A stretch of 6,954 nucleotides of DNA from WTAW01 sp050115915 (GTDB taxonomy: Bacteria > Acidobacteriota > Aminicenantia > Aminicenantales > Aminicenantaceae): positions 1 through 6,954 of the forward strand of contig JASFPP010000207.1 in NCBI GenBank assembly GCA_050115915.1, in the 5' to 3' direction. The translations under genes and the position numbers were made by a program. Below are positions 1 through 5,475 of this stretch, in pieces. The notes under the pieces were generated by a model. That model ran no database searches. It was not told where the DNA came from and was given only the letters and a program-made list of their open reading frames with translations. Position 1 is the first letter of the stretch. Each line of letters begins with the position of its first letter.

Positions 1-1311
1 ATACCCTTCCGTTGAATGATCCTGCACGAACTCCACACGCACATCGGACTGCCCCTCCAGAATGAAATACGTTTCTGTTAAAGGAATAAGGGTCATTTTT
101 GTGGAGCCTGTGTCGAAGTAAAGTTGGCCATCCTCTAGCTTTATTTCCCCTCGTGTGTATTTTCCCGTGTATTTTTTCAAAACCAAAAGATCGATTTTGA
201 TTGGATCTGTTTTGGCCTTCAATCCATCGAGGGCCCAACTCAAGGCTGTTTTTCTCCTCGCATCATCAGTTTTTTCGATCAGTTTTTCCAGGGCCATGCC
301 ATGGGCCTTATCGAGAGCATCCTCCTGGGGAACGGAGATGTGAGGCTCGATGCCCGTGCCTTCCCAGTTCGTCTTCGTTATGGGATTGACTGCCCTTCCT
401 GTAGGAATCCATACCAAAAAGTCACGCGTTGCAATCTCGAATCCTCCGGGATGGGCACCACCGCCCGTCGTCTCCCCGATGATAGTGGCCCTCTCTAAAT
501 TTTTCATGTTGTAAGTAAATTCTTCAGCACCGGAAAATGTTCTCCGGCTAGTCAGCACATAAAGATCTGTCTCGTACATCTTGCGACCGGGCACATAAGG
601 AAGCGTCCAAAACTGCTGCAACGTATCTTCCCCCCGGTTCTCGAAACTGTTCAGATGAGTGTAATCGTCCAGAAAATAGCTGCTCAAAAGCTGGATCATG
701 GACGGATTTCCGCCACCATTTTTTCGAAGGTCGATGATGATAGCGTTGGCGTTCGACAAAAAATTCATGGCTGCCACAGCGGTTTCACCGGACGGTTTTA
801 CGCCCGAAAAATACCGAAGGTCCAGATAACCGATATTTCCTTCCAGGAGCTCCATCTTCTGAAACCCAAAATTTCTCTGGCGCTCTCCCTCTATGGTTTT
901 TTCTCGCTCCTTTTTACGCTCCTCCTCGCTTTTACCCTCTCGAATCCTTATTCGCCTGATCAAATCCGGATTATGGATGACACGAATATGTTTGTCTTTA
1001 CTCACACTTCTGAGATCTTCGGTCAGAACACGCGCAAACTCATCAACGCTCTTCACGCTGTCATACTTCCCTTCCTTGAGCTTTGTCTCGACAAGAGCCT
1101 GCATCTTTTCTGCCGTCTCGAGGAAAATATATTTATCAACAAGCAGCTTGCTGATGCTCTCTGCCACATCGGTTTTAGTCGCACCATCGAGCGTTGCCTC
1201 TTGCCCATCATCCGCTACATCCAAACTAAAGGAAGGAATGCTCAGGAATACGATCAAAAACACGCTCCAAATCAAAATAAACCTCAAATTCATTGCCGAT
1301 TTTTCGATCAT
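1..1311 (-). CDS. Secreted S41-family peptidase, IRBP/tail-specific-protease-like (C-terminus cut by window edge)
   Basis: Serine peptidase-like protein of family S41; 437 codons are present and no stop is reached at the left edge. The start at 1311 is chosen because GGAGG lies 6 nt upstream; a second in-frame ATG (codon 7) has no such site. Residues 8-30 form a hydrophobic signal peptide, so it should act in the periplasm or outside. Residues about 45-115 match the S41 N-terminal helical region, ending in DKHIRV (His108). A charged stretch (119-148, mostly Glu/Arg/Lys) leads to GNIGYLDLRYF, then IIIDLRKNGGGNP (191-203), the presumed nucleophile in TFSGAEE (Ser260), and GETTGGGAHP (His287). 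The Lys of CtpA/Prc enzymes is absent where GKGT would stand, and His108 and His287 fit the IRBP-like branch. Residues about 380-437 resemble the small beta domain (DUF3471-like) found behind many hydrolases. The native substrate is not evident. Confidence 0.9.
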   Translation of the reverse strand, partial: MIEKSAMNLRFILIWSVFLIVFLSIPSFSLDVADDGQEATLDGATKTDVAESISKLLVDKYIFLETAEKMQALVETKLKEGKYDSVKSVDEFARVLTEDLRSVSKDKHIRVIHNPDLIRRIRIREGKSEEERKKEREKTIEGERQRNFGFQKMELLEGNIGYLDLRYFSGVKPSGETAVAAMNFLSNANAIIIDLRKNGGGNPSMIQLLSSYFLDDYTHLNSFENRGEDTLQQFWTLPYVPGRKMYETDLYVLTSRRTFSGAEEFTYNMKNLERATIIGETTGGGAHPGGFEIATRDFLVWIPTGRAVNPITKTNWEGTGIEPHISVPQEDALDKAHGMALEKLIEKTDDARRKTALSWALDGLKAKTDPIKIDLLVLKKYTGKYTRGEIKLEDGQLYFDTGSTKMTLIPLTETYFILEGQSDVRVEFVQDHSTEGY

Positions 1312-1393
1312 TGGAGACCTCCAGTTGATTTAGTTTGTAATATAATACGTAGCCTCTTACATATTCGTTGCAAAAAAAAGAAAATTCTCAATT
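1312..1393 (-). promoter_or_regulatory. Gap between MarR-GNAT and peptidase genes: GGAGG ribosome binding site, AT-rich
   Basis: This 82-bp gap separates two genes on the minus strand. The GGAGG at 1318-1322 sits 6 nt before the peptidase ATG and decides that start. An AT-rich block around 1337-1345 reads TATTATATT on the minus strand and could serve as a -10 region, but I find no -35 hexamer at proper spacing. It is therefore open whether the peptidase has its own promoter or is read through from the upstream gene. Confidence 0.5.
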
Positions 1394-1395
1394 TT
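1372..1395 (-). terminator. Weak terminator-like hairpin with T8 after the MarR-GNAT gene
   Basis: On the minus strand AAAATT (1395-1390), loop GAG, AATTTT (1386-1381) is followed by one C and eight T (1379-1372). The stem overlaps the stop codon. The T tract is good, but the stem has only six A-T pairs, so termination may be partial or absent and read-through into the peptidase gene is plausible. Confidence 0.35.
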
Positions 1396-2362
1396 ACTCA
1401 AGATCGAGCTTCATGATGATGCCGCATTTTTCTCTCTCATAGATGCCTGTTGTTTTAACTTTTTCACCCACAGTGATTTTAAAACCCGCTTTGCGATAGA
1501 GGTTTACAGCAGCCCATAGCTTATTATCTGTCTTCAAGACAATCCGCTTCGCTCCCTCTGCCTTTGCCTTTTGAATAAGAGCATCCAAAATACGCTTTCC
1601 CGCCTGCTTTCTCTGTGCCCGTTCTGTGACCGCCATTTTTGCAATTTCAAATGTCTCGCTATCCACCAATAAAAGGGCCCCCGTTCCAACGATCTTTCCT
1701 GCAACTCTCGCAAAAAAAATAAATCCTCCTTTGCGCAATATCTCCGCTTTTGGATTCATCAGTACTTCGAGGTCTCTTTTCTCGACCTCGAAGTACTTTT
1801 CTAACCATTCAATGTTCAGGGTTTTAAAATAGTCTTTAAATTCCTCTGAATAGTCCAGGATCTTTACCGAACGGTACTGCCTATCCTTGACTTGTTTGGT
1901 GATTCTCTCTGATATGCTCTCTTTTCTCAGTTCTCTCTCGATCCTCTGAACGACATCCAGCATATCGATGCCTGCGCCTTCAAACATCTTGGCCGTAGCG
2001 ATCTCGAAATCATTCCATATGGGCTGGAGTGCGGACGCCATCTCTCTTCCCTTATCCGTCAAACGGAGACGTCTTATCCTGCGGTCTCCTTCATCCTGGA
2101 AGGATTCGATCAAATTCTTTTTGACGAGCATCTGAGAGATCTGGATGACTGCTGGATGAGACATTAAAAGCGACTGAGAAATCTCTGAGATGGAGAGGGC
2201 CTCTCCCCGGGAATGAAGGAGATAGAATAGAGCGAACCAGCGAGGCTCAAAATCGATGTCAAAAGATTGATAGACATCGATGGCCCCACGCATAAACAGG
2301 TCTGTGAGCCGTTTCATTCTTGTGGCAATGGCTAAATATCCGAGTTCTTTAATAAAATCCAT
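1394..2362 (-). CDS. MarR-type winged-helix regulator fused to GNAT N-acetyltransferase
   Basis: A two-domain protein of 322 aa. Residues about 12-150 are a MarR-like domain: helix-turn-helix at 54-85 (recognition helix around MSHPAVIQISQ), then a basic wing (DEGDRRIRRLRLTDKG, 90-105), then a long dimerisation helix. Residues about 166-320 are a GNAT fold: IVGTGALLLV (strand 4), EIAKMAV, the acetyl-CoA loop at 250-257, and the late motif NLYRKAGF (287-294). MarR-GNAT fusions are a known architecture; the acetylated substrate is usually unknown. The acetyl-CoA loop reads QRKQAG, so the first Gly of the usual Q/R-x-x-G-x-G/A pattern is Gln253. It is divergent from the transporter gene across 174 bp, which suggests it controls that gene and itself. 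No strong Shine-Dalgarno precedes the ATG; upstream is A-rich. The coding sequence holds a perfect 14-bp inverted repeat (1761-1797). Confidence 0.92.
   Translation of the reverse strand: MDFIKELGYLAIATRMKRLTDLFMRGAIDVYQSFDIDFEPRWFALFYLLHSRGEALSISEISQSLLMSHPAVIQISQMLVKKNLIESFQDEGDRRIRRLRLTDKGREMASALQPIWNDFEIATAKMFEGAGIDMLDVVQRIERELRKESISERITKQVKDRQYRSVKILDYSEEFKDYFKTLNIEWLEKYFEVEKRDLEVLMNPKAEILRKGGFIFFARVAGKIVGTGALLLVDSETFEIAKMAVTERAQRKQAGKRILDALIQKAKAEGAKRIVLKTDNKLWAAVNLYRKAGFKITVGEKVKTTGIYEREKCGIIMKLDLE
1761..1797. repeat. Perfect 14-bp inverted repeat, 9-nt loop, inside the GNAT coding region
   Basis: AGTACTTCGAGGTC (1761-1774) and GACCTCGAAGTACT (1784-1797) are exact reverse complements, separated by 9 nt. 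It falls on residues 189-201 of the MarR-GNAT protein, at the start of the acetyltransferase domain (K-Y-F-E-V-E-K-R-D-L-E-V-L). There is no T tract after it on either strand, so it is not an intrinsic terminator. Confidence 0.9.
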
Positions 2363-2365
2363 TTT

Positions 2366-2386
2366 TTTACGTAATAGTTTACATAA
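2366..2386. promoter_or_regulatory. Candidate MarR operator: two palindromic half-sites 12 bp apart
   Basis: TTACGTAA (2367-2374, an exact palindrome) and TTACATAA (2379-2386, one base from it) are repeated with a 12-bp period, immediately upstream of the MarR-GNAT start. The two 9-mers TTTACGTAA and TTTACATAA differ at one position. MarR proteins commonly bind AT-rich palindromes overlapping their own promoter. The assignment is inferred from position and symmetry only. Confidence 0.4.
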
Positions 2387-2536
2387 ATATGGAATTTTTT
2401 AAAACAAAAATCAGGTACGATGGCGAAAAGTCAGAGTGCGTTATTGAGTGGTTGAACTGGGATATAGAGACAACTGTGAGAAGGGTAGTAGGGGCTTTGA
2501 CAATCCTCTCTGCATGTGAAAAAATTCTGGGGATTC
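2387..2536. promoter_or_regulatory. Rest of the divergent control region between MarR-GNAT and the transporter
   Basis: Promoters for both divergent genes are expected here. I see a perfect -35-like TTGACA at 2497-2502, but the bases 16-18 nt downstream (AAAATT) are a poor -10 and would leave almost no leader. TATAGA (2463-2468) has no good -35 partner. A 63-codon plus-strand frame from 2389 lacks a ribosome site and runs into the transporter gene in another frame, so I do not annotate it. Confidence 0.3.
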
Positions 2537-3904
2537 ATGGATATAAAAGAAGAGACCCGATTCCGCTACCCTATCACTGAAGAGATCCCCGAGGAGGTCC
2601 TGGAGGCTGAAGTCCATCAATTGGAGCGTCTATCAAAAAAATCTTACGTTTTGCGGTTCTGGGGTCATCTCAAGCTGAGTGGGCCCGGATTTATGGATAG
2701 CGCGTTAACTCTAGGAGCAGGAACTCTGACTGCGGCAATGCTATCCGGTGCAATGTTCGGGTACAGAACCATGTGGCTGATTTGGGTGTCCATGGGGTTG
2801 GGGCTGTTCATGATGGCGGCTATGGCACGCTTCACATGCCGCGGAGGTTTTCGTGTCATCCCGATTCAGAACCGCTACCACGGATGGATTGTGGGATCCC
2901 TGATGACGGCCCTGATCGGAACAGGAGCGGTTGCCGTCATCTTCAATTACGGTCAGTACAGTCTAGGCACACATCTTATTGAATCTTTAACACCGATTCT
3001 CGGATTTCATTTCCCACGACAGATCAATTGGAGCGTCTACATGGCCATAACCAGCGGGTTGATCCTCAGTTATGGGAGACGCGGCCGCAAGGGCATAACT
3101 CTCGTGGAGAACTTCATGAAGTTGAGCATAGGACTCATGCTTCTCTGTTTCGGGGCATGCCTCATCCTGGTTGGAATTAATTGGAGTGCTCTCTTCAAAG
3201 GAATGTTCATTCCCTGGCTTCCATCCGGAGTGGAAGGATTGGATTTGTTCGTGGCCACATCTGCAGCCGCCATTGGAGTCATGGATTGGGTTCTGTTTCA
3301 CTACGCAGGATTGGCGCGGGGTTGGGGGAAAAAACACGAATCCCAGGCTCGATTCGACATCTCAGTGGGACTGTTCCTCCCCTTTGTTGTCGTCAATTTT
3401 CTCGTGATGGGAGTTTTTGCAGGTACCCTTCATAAACAGGGATTACATCCAGAAACTGCCCCTGAGCTCTCGCAAGCTCTCATGCCGCTTTTAGGCCCGA
3501 TATGGTCACAGGTTCTGTTCTATTTGGGTTTTCTGGCTGTTCCTATCACAACCACTGTAGGGATGAGTCTGGCCTGTGCTATGGCTATCCATGAAGCGTT
3601 TGGCTGGAAGCCAGACACTAAATCATGGCGATGGCGCCTTTGTGCACTACTCCCTCAGATCGGATTTCTCGCTGTCTGGTATCCACGGCCCATATGGCTC
3701 GTGATCGCGATTGGAGCATTTCTGTCTCTAACGAATAATATTGTGGGCTGGTCTTTTTATCTACTTTTCAATGACCGTCGAGTCCTCGGAGAAAACCGGA
3801 GCAAGTCCTACATTTGGAATCTAGGGATCCTTCTTCAGATCACACTCCTTAATTGCATTGCGATTATCTATGTATTCAATCGTCTTGGCTTATGGATAAA
3901 ATAG
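2537..3904 (+). CDS. Nramp/SLC11-superfamily transporter with non-canonical metal-binding motifs
   Basis: A polytopic inner-membrane protein of 455 aa, about eleven hydrophobic segments after a charged 40-residue cytoplasmic N-terminus. GPGF (49-52) followed 20 residues later by GAMFGY aligns without gaps to the Nramp TM1 block GPGF...DPGN...GxxxGY. Here, however, DPGN is replaced by GAGT (60-63). In TM6 the Met-Pro-His motif reads Met249-Asp-Trp. The C-terminal FNDRRVLGEN also looks Nramp-like. The family normally couples Mn2+ or Fe2+ uptake to protons through the DPGN Asp and Asn and the TM6 Met; with Asp and Asn lost, the substrate cannot be assumed to be a divalent metal. ATG 2537 is preferred (GGGGA 4 nt upstream); an in-frame GTG at 2516 adds seven residues without a ribosome site. 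It is divergent from the MarR-GNAT gene and followed 62 bp later by a small membrane gene. A 17-bp direct repeat lies inside it. Confidence 0.85.
   Translation: MDIKEETRFRYPITEEIPEEVLEAEVHQLERLSKKSYVLRFWGHLKLSGPGFMDSALTLGAGTLTAAMLSGAMFGYRTMWLIWVSMGLGLFMMAAMARFTCRGGFRVIPIQNRYHGWIVGSLMTALIGTGAVAVIFNYGQYSLGTHLIESLTPILGFHFPRQINWSVYMAITSGLILSYGRRGRKGITLVENFMKLSIGLMLLCFGACLILVGINWSALFKGMFIPWLPSGVEGLDLFVATSAAAIGVMDWVLFHYAGLARGWGKKHESQARFDISVGLFLPFVVVNFLVMGVFAGTLHKQGLHPETAPELSQALMPLLGPIWSQVLFYLGFLAVPITTTVGMSLACAMAIHEAFGWKPDTKSWRWRLCALLPQIGFLAVWYPRPIWLVIAIGAFLSLTNNIVGWSFYLLFNDRRVLGENRSKSYIWNLGILLQITLLNCIAIIYVFNRLGLWIK
2616..2632 (+). repeat. 17-bp exact direct repeat, copy 1
   Basis: ATCAATTGGAGCGTCTA is repeated exactly at 3023-3039, 407 bp downstream in the same gene. 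Here it is read in the frame H-Q-L-E-R-L; the second copy is read in a different frame, so protein similarity does not explain it. Confidence 0.85.
3023..3039 (+). repeat. 17-bp exact direct repeat, copy 2
   Basis: Second copy of ATCAATTGGAGCGTCTA, read as I-N-W-S-V-Y. A shorter related string, AATTGGAG, occurs again at 3179-3186, where it also encodes I-N-W-S. Confidence 0.85.
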
Positions 3905-3943
3905 CTCTGAATATGAATAAATATTGTCGCATATTCTGAAGAG
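3905..3943 (+). repeat. Inverted repeat (hairpin) between transporter and small membrane gene
   Basis: GAATATG (3909-3915) pairs perfectly with CATATTC (3930-3936) around a 14-nt loop. The stem can extend with CTCT (3905-3908) to AGAG (3940-3943) past a 3-nt bulge. It starts right after the transporter stop codon. No T tract follows, so a full terminator is unlikely; an RNA stability or processing element, or an operator, is possible. Confidence 0.45.
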
Positions 3944-3966
3944 AAAATCATGATCAGGATTGCGTG

Positions 3967-4161
3967 ATGATTAACCTTGATAAAAAGATCGGTCCGTGGC
4001 CCCTCCGTGTTTGGGGCCTAGTGCTCAACTTTATTGGAAACGCCGTGGCGATTTATGGCGCTATAGGTTTTATCCGGAGCGGATCTCGGCTGCCGCTTCT
4101 GATCACGGGCCTGGTGATCACGCTTACCTGCATAGTGGTGCTTGCGAAGCCTTCCGAATAA
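3967..4161 (+). CDS. Small two-helix membrane protein, family not recognised
   Basis: A predicted protein of 64 aa. After a short polar start (MINLDKKIGPWP) come two hydrophobic segments, about residues 14-36 and 41-58, joined by a short basic loop (RSGSR), and a short tail ending KPSE. AGGA at 3956-3959 lies 7 nt before ATG 3967, which supports translation; a GTG one codon upstream is the alternative start. It begins 62 bp after the transporter stop on the same strand, so co-transcription is likely, and it could be an accessory subunit or a free small membrane protein. I know no family for it and assign no function. Confidence 0.6.
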   Translation: MINLDKKIGPWPLRVWGLVLNFIGNAVAIYGAIGFIRSGSRLPLLITGLVITLTCIVVLAKPSE

Positions 4162-4331
4162 AAAAAGCCTTTGGATAAAGGCATAACGCTTTTGGTACGG
4201 TCAGCGCTTCCAGCCAACGCCTTGTAGTGGCCCCTGCCGATTAAATCATTTATCCGACCAGACAGCCAATTCGTTAACGCTCGGATCTGTAAACCTTTAT
4301 GTTGAAACTCTAGCAAGTCCGATTTTTTTAT
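4158..4331. other. Unexplained 174-bp element bounded by ATAAAAAAA / TTTTTTTAT
   Basis: The block is bounded by a 9-bp inverted pair, ATAAAAAAA (4158-4166) and TTTTTTTAT (4323-4331). Just inside each end is a hairpin: 4167-4182 (6 bp, 4-nt loop), and TCGGA (4281-4285) with TCCGA (4318-4322), 5 bp with a 32-nt loop, directly before T7. Interior pairings are nested: TAACG/CGTTA (4184-4188 with 4272-4276), TTGG/CCAA (4192-4195 with 4266-4269) and GGTC/GACC (4199-4202 with 4256-4259). A minus-strand frame covers it but has no ribosome site and no recognised similarity. It could be a structured RNA gene, a MITE-like remnant or an attC-like site; none is established. Confidence 0.4.
4160..4182. terminator. 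Terminator-like hairpin; T7 is on the minus strand
   Basis: GCCTTT (4167-4172), loop GGAT, AAAGGC (4177-4182) is preceded by seven A. Read on the minus strand this is a good intrinsic terminator (hairpin then T7). On the plus strand, where the small membrane gene ends just before it, only a loose T4 follows at 4190-4193. It may end the transporter transcript weakly, or stop an unknown minus-strand transcript from 4183-4375. Confidence 0.5.
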
Positions 4332-4423
4332 CACAGGGAAGATTTGAGGTCTATTGTTGACTGAGACCATTCGCTATGATATTCACTACCTGGACAGTTC
4401 AGGAAAAGCGGAGGAGGTTTATT
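4332..4423 (+). promoter_or_regulatory. Leader and candidate promoter of the DUF1028 gene with GGAGGAGG
   Basis: TATGAT (4375-4380) is a 5/6 match to a -10; the nearest -35-like TTGTTG (4354-4359) is 15 nt away, short of ideal. A 5-bp inverted repeat GGTCT/AGACC (4348-4352 with 4364-4368) spans the -35 area and could be an operator. GGAGGAGG (4410-4417) is 6 nt before ATG 4424 and decides the start: the in-frame ATG at 4376 has no ribosome site and lies within the -10 candidate. Confidence 0.4.
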
Positions 4424-5416
4424 ATGAGAAAAAAATGCTTAGGATTAGTACTTGGATTGATCGTTTCATCCCTCTGTATGAGCCAACAACGTATACGCCC
4501 CATTCATACGTATTCCATTGTGGCTTTTGACGAAGAGACAGGACAGTTGGGAGTAGCGGTCCAATCCCACTGGTTCTCGGTCGGCCCCATCGTCCCATGG
4601 GTTGAGGCTGGTGTGGGAGCGGTTGCCACACAATCATTTGTCGAGGTATCCTACGGCCCTTTGGGGTTGGAGCTCATGCGGGCAGGGAAGAGTGCTGAAG
4701 ATACGCTGGCTGCGCTCGTCGGGACGGATAAAAACGAAGATGTTCGGCAGGTTGCTATAGTTGACGCAAAGGGAAGAGTCGCTGCCCACACAGGGAAAAA
4801 CTGCATCCCGGAAGCGGGTCATTATTTGGGAGACAGCTTCACATGTCAGGCCAATCTGATGCTTAAAAACACAGTCTGGGATGCAATGGCCAAGGCCTAT
4901 CAAAATACGAAAGGGGAATTAGCGGATAGGTTATTGGCAGCTTTGGAAGCGGCTGAAGCAGAGGGCGGTGACATCAGGGGCAAGCAGTCTGCGGCGCTCA
5001 TTGTTTTAAAGGGAGAGAGCTCGGGTGTCTGGTGGAAAGACAGGCTTTATGATCTACGTATCGAAGACCATCCTACTCCTGTCCAAGAACTGCGAAGGCT
5101 CCTTATGCTGAACAAGGCCTACAATCACATGAATATGGGAGATGAATACCTGACGGAAAACAAGGTTGAGGAAGCCATGAAAGCATACACGAAGGCCATG
5201 GAAATGTATCCTGAAAATGCAGAAATGATCTTCTGGCCGGCTGTCACTCTTGCAGCGACAGGAAACGTGGAGAAAAGCTTGCCCCTCTTTAAAAAAGTTT
5301 TTGCCATGGATTACAACTGGGCGATTCTCCTGCCCAGGCTTCCGAAGGTCGGACAGCTCCCCGAGGATGAAGAGCTTATTCAAAAGATCCTCTCCGTTGC
5401 ACCCGAGAAAAAATAA
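4424..5416 (+). CDS. Exported DUF1028 (Ntn-hydrolase-like) protein with C-terminal TPR region
   Basis: A protein of 330 aa. Residues 1-20 are a basic start plus hydrophobic core, a signal peptide; Cys18 does not sit in a good lipobox. Residues about 28-216 are the DUF1028 domain, recognised by HTYSIVAFDEETGQLGVAV, a VPWVEAGVGAVATQ block, GPLGLELMRAG, and DIRGKQSAALIVLKG. Structures place this family with Ntn hydrolases, but substrates are not established. By analogy with cytoplasmic members beginning Met-Thr-Phe-Ser, Thr29 is the candidate nucleophile; eight residues separate it from a likely signal cleavage, so further trimming would be needed. Residues about 227-296 are TPR-like helices (GDEYLTENKVEEAMKAYTKAM), a common tail in this family. 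Two TAA stops in tandem end it. The trmO gene converges 59 bp downstream. Its own promoter and strong ribosome site suggest a single-gene transcript. Confidence 0.9.
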   Translation: MRKKCLGLVLGLIVSSLCMSQQRIRPIHTYSIVAFDEETGQLGVAVQSHWFSVGPIVPWVEAGVGAVATQSFVEVSYGPLGLELMRAGKSAEDTLAALVGTDKNEDVRQVAIVDAKGRVAAHTGKNCIPEAGHYLGDSFTCQANLMLKNTVWDAMAKAYQNTKGELADRLLAALEAAEAEGGDIRGKQSAALIVLKGESSGVWWKDRLYDLRIEDHPTPVQELRRLLMLNKAYNHMNMGDEYLTENKVEEAMKAYTKAMEMYPENAEMIFWPAVTLAATGNVEKSLPLFKKVFAMDYNWAILLPRLPKVGQLPEDEELIQKILSVAPEKK

Positions 5417-5475
5417 TAACCAGAATCAAGAAAGACTATTTTTTGTATGTGTACTTCAGAGAGCGAATATTTATC

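Noticed and set aside
655..1416. Long plus-strand open frame (about 253 codons)
   Set aside because: It is the antisense shadow of the S41 peptidase, whose minus-strand frame carries clear family motifs and a strong ribosome site; the plus-strand translation shows no family feature.
2497..2526. TTGACA as -35 of a transporter promoter
   Set aside because: The hexamer is perfect, but the matching -10 (AAAATT) is poor and would give a leader of only a few bases that excludes the ribosome site.
2389..2580. Plus-strand frame of 63 codons between the divergent genes
   Set aside because: No ribosome site, no recognisable domain, starts at the operator-like repeats and overlaps the transporter 5' end in another frame.
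4100..4122. TGATCACG repeated twice 15 bp apart
   Set aside because: It encodes the repeated hydrophobic L-I-T / V-I-T pattern of the second membrane helix, so coding explains it.
4053..4370. Minus-strand frame of 105 codons across the gene-free stretch
   Set aside because: No ribosome site, no recognised similarity, and it overlaps the small membrane gene; the sequence is better described as non-coding.
4376..4423. Upstream ATG 4376 as start of the DUF1028 gene
   Set aside because: It would add 16 polar residues in front of a proper signal peptide, has no ribosome site and overlaps a -10-like TATGAT; ATG 4424 has GGAGGAGG at ideal spacing.
5417..5475. Possible shared terminator between DUF1028 and trmO
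   Set aside because: A T6 tract is present (5439-5444), but I could not find a stable stem before it on either strand.
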